15,383 nt of DNA from Limnohabitans sp. Rim8 (lineage in GTDB: Bacteria; Pseudomonadota; Gammaproteobacteria; Burkholderiales; Burkholderiaceae_C): contig CAMDXR010000033.1 in NCBI GenBank assembly GCA_945877725.1, positions 1-15,383 of the forward strand, in the 5' to 3' direction. Positions 7,415 through 13,972 of this stretch are shown piece after piece (position 1 is the first letter of the stretch; every line of letters begins with the position of its first letter). Position numbers and translations under genes: made by a program. The notes below the pieces were generated by a model, which was not told the DNA's origin, ran no database searches, and worked only from the letters and a program-made list of their open reading frames with translations.

Positions 7415-7470
7415 TCCATTAATGTACGAACTGGTTAGTTTTTAATGGACTAGGGTTTGTACTTATTCAA
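7415..7470 (-). promoter_or_regulatory. Promoter/operator region of the dctQMP operon
   Basis: A possible promoter on the minus strand is TTGAAT (7465-7470), 17 bases, then CATTAA (7442-7447); the -10 match is poor. Downstream of it is AATGTACGAACTGGTTAGTT (7421-7440, plus-strand reading), containing AACT-4-AGTT. A close relative of this element occurs in front of tetR at 8167-8182. The element is enclosed by a perfect inverted repeat TCCATTAA (7415-7422) and TTAATGGA (7442-7449). A repressor bound here would block transcription initiation. The operator role is inferred from the shared sequence and position. Confidence 0.5.
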
Positions 7471-7504
7471 ACAATAGAAAAATTGCTAGCTGTTATAGCG
7501 AAAT

Positions 7505-8158
7505 TTAATGGCTTACAAATCGCAGAATCAATTCCACAACATGCTCGCGCTTAAGGGTTTGGGCTTTGCCTTGGCTGACGCGGTCCTGAAAAATCACCCC
7601 GAAGGTATGGCGATTGGACACATTGAAAAACGTAAAGGCTGAAATGGCCGAGTGAATATCGACAGGATCGAGTCCCGGGCGGAACACACCTTGCGCGATG
7701 CCCCGGTCGTACACAGCACGCACGGACTGGATCGCGTTTTGATTGAGTTGCTGAATGCTGGTGCTTTGGCGCAGGTAATCCCCTCGCTGGATGTTTTCAT
7801 TCATGACCAACCGTATAAAGTCCTCGTTGTCCCGATGGTGGTCGTAGGTAAATTCAACCAACCTGACCAATGCCTCAAGGGGTGGCAAATCGTCCAGATG
7901 CAAGTCAGATTCAATGGCTCGCATGCGCCGGTAGGCCTCCTCCAAAACGGCAAGATAAAGTCCGTCCTTGCTGCCGAAGTAGTAATAGATCATGCGTTTG
8001 CTGGTGCGCGTAGCAGCGGCAATTTCGTCAATCCGCGCACCCGTCAAGCCTTTGTCGGCAAACTCGTGCGTGGCCACGGTCAGGATTTCGGCCATGGTGC
8101 GAGCAGGGTCGTTGGTGCGTCCGTTTTCCTTGGTCACAACGGGTATTGAATCTTTCAT
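7505..8158 (-). CDS. TetR-family transcriptional regulator
   Basis: The 217 residues have an N-terminal TetR helix-turn-helix at about residues 40-62 (GARIDEIAAATRTSKRMIYYYF, with the YYYFGSKDGLY motif of the family). The long alpha-helical C-terminal ligand domain (GQGV..PVDIHSAISAFTFFNVSN-like layout) is typical of RutR/AcrR-like members. It lies 111 bases upstream of dctQ in the same direction, and its own promoter carries a sequence resembling that before dctQ. It is therefore a good candidate for an autorepressor that also controls the TRAP/catabolic operon, with a transported acid or its product as inducer. The ATG at 8158 has no strong Shine-Dalgarno. The ligand cannot be told from sequence. 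Confidence 0.88.
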   Translation of the reverse strand: MKDSIPVVTKENGRTNDPARTMAEILTVATHEFADKGLTGARIDEIAAATRTSKRMIYYYFGSKDGLYLAVLEEAYRRMRAIESDLHLDDLPPLEALVRLVEFTYDHHRDNEDFIRLVMNENIQRGDYLRQSTSIQQLNQNAIQSVRAVYDRGIAQGVFRPGLDPVDIHSAISAFTFFNVSNRHTFGVIFQDRVSQGKAQTLKREHVVELILRFVSH

Positions 8159-8166
8159 GCTTTGAG

Positions 8167-8219
8167 AATGTACCAGTTAGTTCATTTTTCAAGTATAGGC
8201 CGGTCTGACTTGGATTCAA
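8167..8219 (-). promoter_or_regulatory. tetR promoter with overlapping candidate operator
   Basis: On the minus strand TTGAAT (8214-8219), 16 bases, then TATACT (8192-8197; five of six matches to TATAAT) is a convincing sigma-70 promoter reading toward tetR. About 10 bases downstream, around the expected transcription start, lies AATGTACCAGTTAGTT (8167-8182, plus-strand reading). It matches the element before dctQ except for a 4-base insertion there and two substitutions. This placement fits autorepression by the TetR protein. Confidence 0.6.
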
Positions 8220-8398
8220 ATGCGCGAAAGCGCTGATAATTTCGAAGCAGTGCATTCACCAAGGTCCGATGGATTAACCGCAGCCATTCAACGCAACAAT
8301 AAAAAAGTCTTATGAGCTGCAATAGCAATTCAAATCAAAACAAACGCAAAAAGGATGCCCTGCTTGAGCAGCCTGCGCACAAAACGGATTGAGCCGCC

Positions 8399-9172
8399 AT
8401 GACGAATTCACAACTTCCCCTAGACCGGCGGGACTGGATCGCCGGGCTTGAAAAAGGCCTTCACATCATCGAAGCCTTTGATGCAGCCCATACCCGACTG
8501 ACCGCCACCGAGATGGCCGAACGATGCGGCATGACGCGAACGGCCGCCAGGCGGTACCTCAAAACACTGACTTATCTGGGCTATGTCGGAACCGATGGCA
8601 AGCTTTATTGGTTGACCCCGCGCATCTTGCGACTTGGGCATGCCTACATTGAATCCGCCCGTCTGCCACGACTGGTGCAACCATTTTTACAGCGCATCAC
8701 TTCTGGAACCGAAGAAATCGCCTACCTAGGGGTATTGGATGGTGATGATGTGGTTTTCATTGCGCGCAGCGGCCTTCAACGGCACACAGCGAGTGGCTAC
8801 ATGCCCGGCACTCGCATGCCGACCCAAGTGACTGCGGCAGGCATGATCATGCTGGCCTTTGGTGATGAGTCTGACATGGACAAATGGCTAAATGCCCATG
8901 ATCTGAGATCTTTTACGACTTTCACAGTCGCCGACAAAGTAGCGCTTCGTGAAAGTTTGATTGGCTTCAAGCGTCAAGGCTGGGCGCTCTCAGAACAACA
9001 ACTCGAGCTCAATTTTCGTGGCATCGCCGTTCCCTTGCTAGACCGAAAAAACAGAGTTCACGGTGCCATCAGCATGACCGTGCCGATGAACCGAGAAGAA
9101 ACTGACCATGCACTGAATCGGCTGTTACCGGTCTTGCAAGAAGCGGTTCGGTCCTTGAGGCCGTTGCTCTAA
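8399..9172 (+). CDS. IclR-family transcriptional regulator, PcaR/PcaU/PobR type
   Basis: The 257 residues have an N-terminal winged helix (DWIAGLEKGLHIIEAF, then TATEMAERCGMTRTAARRYL at 35-54). A C-terminal effector domain follows, with YVGTDGKLYWLTPRILRLGHAY and the late segment LELNFRGIAVPLLDR. The arrangement of these phrases is that of the PcaR/PcaU/PobR branch, which responds to protocatechuate, beta-ketoadipate or 4-hydroxybenzoate. It is divergent from tetR (240-base shared gap) and convergent with livF (8-base gap, so there is no room for a separate terminator). A PcaR-like box in front of livK suggests a target. The ATG at 8399 has only a weak ribosome site. Subfamily and effector are inferred. 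Confidence 0.82.
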   Translation: MTNSQLPLDRRDWIAGLEKGLHIIEAFDAAHTRLTATEMAERCGMTRTAARRYLKTLTYLGYVGTDGKLYWLTPRILRLGHAYIESARLPRLVQPFLQRITSGTEEIAYLGVLDGDDVVFIARSGLQRHTASGYMPGTRMPTQVTAAGMIMLAFGDESDMDKWLNAHDLRSFTTFTVADKVALRESLIGFKRQGWALSEQQLELNFRGIAVPLLDRKNRVHGAISMTVPMNREETDHALNRLLPVLQEAVRSLRPLL

Positions 9173-9180
9173 AAACCAGG

Positions 9181-9939
9181 TCAGTGGGCCGCCTTCGCCT
9201 CGGTGGGGGTGTGGGCCCCTCCCAAAAACAAACGTTCCATTTGTGGGTCAGCCAGAATTTCGGCTGCCGATTTGTAAAGCACCAAGCGACCGGACTCCAG
9301 CGCAATTGCGTTGTCCGAATACTGGAGCGCACTCTTAACGTTTTGCTCCACCATCAGCACGGTGGTGCCCTGGTCAGCCAGTTTTCGCAGCAATTTAAAA
9401 ACATCCTTTACCACGATGGGTGACAAGCCAATGGAAGGCTCGTCAATCAACAGGACTTTAGGCCGCAACAGCAAGGCTCTTCCGATTTCAAGTTGTTTTT
9501 GCTCGCCGCCCGACAAAGCCGAGGCACGCGAGTTCATGCGTTCCTTGACACGGGGAAAAAAGTCCAACACTTCAGGAATACGCTCGTGTGTGATCTTCAT
9601 GCCCAGCGTGATCCCACCCAACTCTAAGTTTTCATAAACACTGAGTTGTCCAAATAGATTGCGTCCTTGAGGGACAAAGGCAATGCCTTCAGCCAACAAG
9701 GCTTTTTGAGTCGCGCCGGTGATGTCTTTGCCATTCAGCAATACGCGACCTTGACGGGGTTTAAGCAGTCCAAAAAGGGTTTTGAGTACAGTGGATTTAC
9801 CAGCACCGTTAGGGCCAATCAACAGCGTGATTGAACCCCTGGGAACCTTGAAAGACAAGTTGTTAAGGATCATGAAATCCTTGTACCCGGCCACCACATC
9901 GTCAAACTCGATACAGGTGTCTGTGATTTGTATCGTCAT
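9181..9939 (-). CDS. livF: Branched-chain amino-acid-type ABC transporter, ATP-binding protein LivF
   Basis: This 252-residue cytoplasmic ATPase has Walker A GPNGAGKS (42-49), signature LSGGEQ (142-147), Walker B KVLLIDEP (161-168) and the LivF-typical GLSPIVV after it. An open frame extends upstream to 9990 inside livG, but the ATG at 9939 sits one base after the livG stop (TGAGATG) behind GGGGAACTGAG, so this is the coupled start. Together with LivG it energises uptake by LivHM. It is the last gene of the liv operon. The substrate is probably not a branched-chain amino acid here; the context suggests an aromatic or hydroaromatic acid. Confidence 0.92.
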   Translation of the reverse strand: MTIQITDTCIEFDDVVAGYKDFMILNNLSFKVPRGSITLLIGPNGAGKSTVLKTLFGLLKPRQGRVLLNGKDITGATQKALLAEGIAFVPQGRNLFGQLSVYENLELGGITLGMKITHERIPEVLDFFPRVKERMNSRASALSGGEQKQLEIGRALLLRPKVLLIDEPSIGLSPIVVKDVFKLLRKLADQGTTVLMVEQNVKSALQYSDNAIALESGRLVLYKSAAEILADPQMERLFLGGAHTPTEAKAAH

Positions 9940-9940
9940 C

Positions 9941-10687
9941 TCAGTTCCCCAAATAGGCGTCGAGCACTTGCTTATTGGCGCGAATTTCATCCGGTGTCCC
10001 GATCGCCAAAACTTCCCCCTCCACCATCACCATGATGCGGTGACACAAGTCCATGACAAAGTCCATGTTGTGTTCAATCACGACAAAACTGCCCTTGCGA
10101 CTCCGATTCAACTCTTTGAGCAAGGTGCTGATACCGCCCACCAATGAGGGATTCACACCGGCACAGGGTTCATCGAGCAAAACCAGATCAGGCTCACTCA
10201 TGAATGCCATGGCAATGTCCACCAGTTTTTGCTGTCCATAACTGAGTTCACCGGCCTTCTTGTCAGCTACACGTCGAATGCGAAATTGATCAATCAAGGC
10301 GTCGGCTTTGTCTCCTAAACCAGAATCTTTGGGTGCAAACATGCGGCTGAACATACTGCCTTGATGCTCCTGGGCGGCCACGATCAGGTTGTCGCGAACG
10401 GTCATCTTGCCAAACACTTGCAGGGTTTGGAAGGTACGTCCCACGCCACGGCGATTCAGTGCCAAAGGCCCCAGTTGTGTGACGTCCTCGCCTTTGAGTT
10501 CTATCTTGCCTTCGTCGGGCACGATCTGACCCAACATGCTGTTAAACAAAGTGGTCTTACCAGAACCGTTGGGGCCAATCACGCCAAATATTTCTCCGGC
10601 ACGCACCTCGAACGAAACACCACCTACGGCCTGTATCGCGCCATAAGCCTTCTTGATGTTGGTCACTTTAAGGACGGGCTGGATCAT
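9941..10687 (-). CDS. livG: Branched-chain amino-acid-type ABC transporter, ATP-binding protein LivG
   Basis: This 248-residue ATPase has Walker A GPNGSGKT (38-45), the LivG-typical VGRTFQ (82-87), a diverged signature LSYGQQ (148-153), Walker B DLVLLDEP (167-174) and EHNMDFVM after it. The signature LSYGQ is common in LivG proteins. It overlaps livM by four bases (ATGA), so the two are translationally coupled, and it is followed by livF one base after its stop. It acts at the cytoplasmic face of the LivHM permease. Confidence 0.93.
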   Translation of the reverse strand: MIQPVLKVTNIKKAYGAIQAVGGVSFEVRAGEIFGVIGPNGSGKTTLFNSMLGQIVPDEGKIELKGEDVTQLGPLALNRRGVGRTFQTLQVFGKMTVRDNLIVAAQEHQGSMFSRMFAPKDSGLGDKADALIDQFRIRRVADKKAGELSYGQQKLVDIAMAFMSEPDLVLLDEPCAGVNPSLVGGISTLLKELNRSRKGSFVVIEHNMDFVMDLCHRIMVMVEGEVLAIGTPDEIRANKQVLDAYLGN

Positions 10688-11658
10688 GCTTTGACTCCTG
10701 CAACTTCGCGGGCAGCCGAAGCTTCGCGCGATTGACGTCGGGCCTTGATGCGATCAGGGATGCTGAGCAAACCATCGGGCAACCAGATCATCAGCACCAC
10801 GACTGCGAGACCAAAAACAAACAAATACCAAGCTTGCGCAAACCGCAGCCACTCTGGCAACACAACGCCCACCGCAGAGCCCAACACCGGTCCAAAGAAA
10901 TAACCTGGCCCCCCCACAACGACCATCAAATACATCATGATGGACGCGCCCACAGTAAACAAGGCTGGATCGATGAACTGCACTTGCGCCGCATATAACC
11001 CGCCTGCAACACCCGCGTAAACGGCGCCAATGGCAAAGCTCAATAAGGTGTAGCCTCGGGTGTCAATGCCTAGGCTCTCAGCGCGTATCGGGTTATCACG
11101 CAAAGCCGTAAAGGCCTTGCCCCAAGGTGAATTCAGCAGTCCCCACAACAGCAGAGCCAGCACCAGGGTAAAGGTCAACACCAAATAGTAGTAGGCCAAG
11201 TTGCCATCGAAACTGATCCCACCCAAACTCGGGCGAGCGATGTTATTGATGCCATAGGTTCCGCCGGTCAACCACTCTTCGTTGCGCATCACCAGCCACA
11301 AGGCGGTATTGAAACCCAAGGTGGCAAAAGCCAGATAAATAGTCTGTACACGCAAAGCCGGAAAACCCAGTGCCAAACCAACCACAAAACAAAACAATGC
11401 CGCCATGGGCAGACCCAGCCAGAAGCTCAAACCCGCTTTTAGGCAGATTGCAACGGTGTAGGCACCTATGCCAAAGAAAGCGGCATGACCCAAAGACTTT
11501 TGACCGGCATAACCGACTGTGAGGTTCAAACCCATGGTGGCGATGATGAACACCAACCAGGTGGTGAACATGTGGATGCCATAATTTTTGAGGAAGTTGG
11601 GGATCAAAATCACTGCAGCCAAAGCAATCAGTGCAAAAAGAAGGTTCAGCTTTTTCAT
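10684..11658 (-). CDS. livM: Branched-chain amino-acid-type ABC transporter, permease LivM
   Basis: This 324-residue membrane protein starts MKKLNLLFALIALAAVIL. It has the LivM landmark GYAGQKSLGHAAFFGIGAYT and a coupling-helix segment GKAFTALRDNPIRAESLGI, followed by GVAGGLYA. Several hydrophobic segments are present, consistent with the usual 8-10. It forms the permease with LivH. The start overlaps the livH stop by four bases (ATGA) and the stop overlaps livG in the same way, so livH-livM-livG are tightly coupled. Confidence 0.92.
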   Translation of the reverse strand: MKKLNLLFALIALAAVILIPNFLKNYGIHMFTTWLVFIIATMGLNLTVGYAGQKSLGHAAFFGIGAYTVAICLKAGLSFWLGLPMAALFCFVVGLALGFPALRVQTIYLAFATLGFNTALWLVMRNEEWLTGGTYGINNIARPSLGGISFDGNLAYYYLVLTFTLVLALLLWGLLNSPWGKAFTALRDNPIRAESLGIDTRGYTLLSFAIGAVYAGVAGGLYAAQVQFIDPALFTVGASIMMYLMVVVGGPGYFFGPVLGSAVGVVLPEWLRFAQAWYLFVFGLAVVVLMIWLPDGLLSIPDRIKARRQSREASAAREVAGVKA

Positions 11659-12530
11659 ACTTTGCGCTCCTCTTTTTTACCGAGCAAGCCTTGTGGCTTG
11701 AACAAAATGACGATCATGAAGAGGATCAAAGCCACCGCATCTTTGTAGGCAGCCGAAATGTAGGCTGCCGCCAAGTTTTCGCTCACACCCACCAGCAAGC
11801 CCCCCACCAACGCACCCCGCGAGTTATTGAAGCCGCCAATGATGGCCGCGAAGAAAGCTTTGGTACCCAAGCCTTCGCCCATATCGAACTTGGCCAAATA
11901 CGTAGGCGTCACCAACAAGGCCGCTGCGGCTGCCAGGATGGCATTGATGGCAAAAGTGTAGAAAATCATTCGGGGTACGTTGATCCCCAAGACCGAAGCG
12001 CTTTCGGTGTTTTGCGCCACCGCCTGCATGGCGCGACCGGTGACCGTCTTGCTCAAAAAAGCCTGCGTGAACAGAACCAGCAACATGGCAAATGCGAAGG
12101 TGCCTACGTCAGTGGCCGAGAACCTGACACCGGCCACCTCAAAAATAAAATCTGGGAAGACTTGCGGGAAAGGATGCGGCTCGGCGCTGTAACCGGCACG
12201 CACACCGTTGCGCATGGCAATCGAAAGTCCAATGGTGGCCACCACAATGGGCATCATCCCGAACTTGAACAGTGGGTCAACCAAGCCACGTTTAAAAAAC
12301 CACCCCAGTACAACGATCGACAAAACAATGCTCAAAGCAAATGCAAAATAAAGCGACAAGCCTGAGCCCAACAGCATCACCATCATGAAAGCGGGCAGCA
12401 TCACGAATTCGCCTTGAGCAAAGTTGATGGTGCCCGAGGCTTGCCACAACAAGGTAAAGCCCAAAGCAACGAGCGCATAGATGCTTCCAGTGGCCATGCC
12501 ACTGAAGAAAAGCTGGAAAAAATCGGTCAT
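11655..12530 (-). CDS. livH: Branched-chain amino-acid-type ABC transporter, permease LivH
   Basis: This 291-residue membrane protein has the LivH opening (GMATGSIYALVALGFTLLW, then TINFAQGEFVML) and the coupling motif GRAMQAVAQNTESASVLGI. GGFNNSRGALVGGLLVG near the C-terminus is also typical. It pairs with LivM. The start ATG at 12530 has GGAG about eight bases upstream. It is separated from livK by 122 bases that hold a strong terminator-like hairpin, so it probably receives only read-through transcription from the livK promoter. Confidence 0.92.
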   Translation of the reverse strand: MTDFFQLFFSGMATGSIYALVALGFTLLWQASGTINFAQGEFVMLPAFMMVMLLGSGLSLYFAFALSIVLSIVVLGWFFKRGLVDPLFKFGMMPIVVATIGLSIAMRNGVRAGYSAEPHPFPQVFPDFIFEVAGVRFSATDVGTFAFAMLLVLFTQAFLSKTVTGRAMQAVAQNTESASVLGINVPRMIFYTFAINAILAAAAALLVTPTYLAKFDMGEGLGTKAFFAAIIGGFNNSRGALVGGLLVGVSENLAAAYISAAYKDAVALILFMIVILFKPQGLLGKKEERKV

Positions 12531-12601
12531 GGGGTGAGCTCCGAATCAAGACCTGTCTACGTATAAAAGCACTTCAGCACACTTTCTTATCGGACTGACC
12601 T

Positions 12602-12640
12602 AAAAAAATGGGTGGATCCATTCGCATGGATCCACCCATT
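12602..12640 (-). terminator. Intrinsic terminator/attenuator between livK and livH
   Basis: A perfect inverted repeat has arms at 12607-12621 and 12626-12640 (AATGGGTGGATCCAT / ATGGATCCACCCATT) with a 4-base loop. On the minus strand it is followed by a run of T (complement of the A run at 12602-12608). It lies 13 bases past the livK stop codon. This is an intrinsic terminator by structure. Since livHMGF have no evident promoter between it and 12530, it probably lets a fraction of transcripts continue, keeping the binding protein in excess over the membrane components. Confidence 0.85.
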
Positions 12641-12652
12641 CATTGACAGGCC

Positions 12653-13783
12653 TTACTTCTTGGCTGTGAGTGGTGGCAAAGTGGTACTGATCACGGGCTG
12701 ACCGTTTCTCACCTCGACCAGGAAGCTTTCACGATCCAGATCACCCTTGTCGTCAAAACACACATCCATCAAGATGCCGGGGTGCTGTTTGGTGCTGAAG
12801 CAGCTGTTTCTGATCGCAGCGGCTACGGCCTTGCGGTCCAACTTGCCTACTTTTTCTATGGCCGCTTTCAAAACATACATGCCGGTGTAGCCTTTGATAC
12901 CGTTGTGGTCAGATTCCGACTTGTATTCGGCTTTGTATTTGGCACCGAATGCCTTGAATTGGGGAGCGTCCACAGTCAAGCCGACGTGGGCCAAGGCGCC
13001 ATTGGCCGATTCGCCTGCTAACTCGATGACTTTTTGTCCGGTCAATGTGGTTTCACCAATCAGCATTTTCTTCACGCCTTGCTTGCGGAATTCGCGCAGG
13101 GCTCGGGCAGACTCTTCTTCGTTGGTGTACACAAAGATGGCATCGGCATCGGTCTGCTTGGCTTTGAGCACAGCCGCTGAAAAGTCCACCTGCCCTGCAT
13201 CGGTCGAGATATCTGCCACGATCTTGGTGCTGGTGCCCTCGAGCAGTTTGGTCAAGGTGTCACGCCCGCCTTTGCCGAAGTCGTTGTTCACATAAACAAT
13301 GGCCAATGTCTTGGCTTTGCTGTTGATGAATTTAGCCAACTTGGGGAAAGAAATACTTTGCCCGAATGCAGTGCGAAACACATAGGGGTTCCCTTGTGCC
13401 GTGATCGCTGCCGCTTCTCCGCCCGTAAAGTTGGGCGTTTCACCTCGCTTGGATTCCGCCATCGACACCATGATGGAGCCGGAATAAACAGGGCCAAAAA
13501 TGGCGAATACATCGTTATCAACGGCTTTTTGTGTCAAGCCTTTGGCCACCCCTGGATTGGTCTGGGTGTCCTCGGTGGTGTAGCTGATTTTCCTGCCCAA
13601 AATACCACCAGCGGCATTGATTTCTTTGATGGCCATTTCGGTGCCATTTTTGAACAGCGTGCCTGCGGTTGTACCGGGCCCTGACAATTCAACAATATTG
13701 GCAATTTTGATGTCCTGCGATTGCGCCATGCCGGACACGGCCAAAGCAGCGCAAACAGCCAGAGTTTTTAAAACAGCTTTCAC
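12653..13783 (-). CDS. livK: Branched-chain amino-acid-type ABC transporter, periplasmic binding protein LivK-like
   Basis: This 376-residue protein has a signal peptide (MKAVLKTLAVCAALAVSGMA, cleavage near residue 20) and the Peripla_BP_6 opening IKIANIVELSGPGTTAGTLF. ATEMAIKEINAAGGILGRKI-like and TEDTQTNPGVAKG segments follow, as in Leu/Ile/Val and aromatic-acid binding proteins of this class. The start codon is GTG at 13783, with AGGAG six bases away; it begins the signal peptide, so it is the right start. Several such proteins bind benzoates, phenylpropanoids or other carboxylates. The catabolic context and the PcaR-like box upstream argue for one of these, but the ligand cannot be read from the sequence. 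Confidence 0.88.
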   Translation of the reverse strand: MKAVLKTLAVCAALAVSGMAQSQDIKIANIVELSGPGTTAGTLFKNGTEMAIKEINAAGGILGRKISYTTEDTQTNPGVAKGLTQKAVDNDVFAIFGPVYSGSIMVSMAESKRGETPNFTGGEAAAITAQGNPYVFRTAFGQSISFPKLAKFINSKAKTLAIVYVNNDFGKGGRDTLTKLLEGTSTKIVADISTDAGQVDFSAAVLKAKQTDADAIFVYTNEEESARALREFRKQGVKKMLIGETTLTGQKVIELAGESANGALAHVGLTVDAPQFKAFGAKYKAEYKSESDHNGIKGYTGMYVLKAAIEKVGKLDRKAVAAAIRNSCFSTKQHPGILMDVCFDDKGDLDRESFLVEVRNGQPVISTTLPPLTAKK

Positions 13784-13914
13784 AGAGGTCTCCTAAGGGT
13801 TTGAATCAGGCCTGTAGGCAAGGCCAGGGTTGAGAAACTTTTCATCATGCGGTTTGAGAGAAGTTGAAATGTAGTGCTGAATTTAAAAACCATTTCAAAA
13901 CTTGAATTCATGAT

Positions 13915-13950
13915 GTTCGATTACCAGTTATTTTTGCGCGATTATCGAAC
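13915..13950. promoter_or_regulatory. PcaR/PcaU-like operator upstream of livK
   Basis: The minus strand of 13936-13950 reads GTTCGATAATCGCGC, which differs at one base from the GTTCGATAATCGCAC box I recall for Pseudomonas PcaR. Its partner arm on the plus strand is GTTCGATTACC (13915-13925), giving an inverted repeat with a 14-base spacer. The site is in the 189-base gap between the FAD-dehydrogenase stop and livK. A possible -35 (TTGAAA, 13893-13898) is 16 bases downstream, so the site is placed like an activator site. The IclR protein encoded at 8399-9172 is the obvious candidate to bind it. Confidence 0.62.
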
Positions 13951-13972
13951 GTATTAGGGGTTAAACCCGAGC

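Noticed and set aside
8231..8280. Partial resemblance to the PcaR box (GATAATTTCGAA, and GGTCCGATGGATTAACC) upstream of the IclR gene
   Set aside because: Both need gaps or several mismatches to align with GTTCGATAATCGC. Autoregulation by the IclR protein is plausible, but the sequence does not support a specific site.
13954..13969. Near-palindrome GGGTTTAACCC after the FAD dehydrogenase gene
   Set aside because: The arms are five bases with almost no loop and no T run follows, so it cannot be called a terminator.
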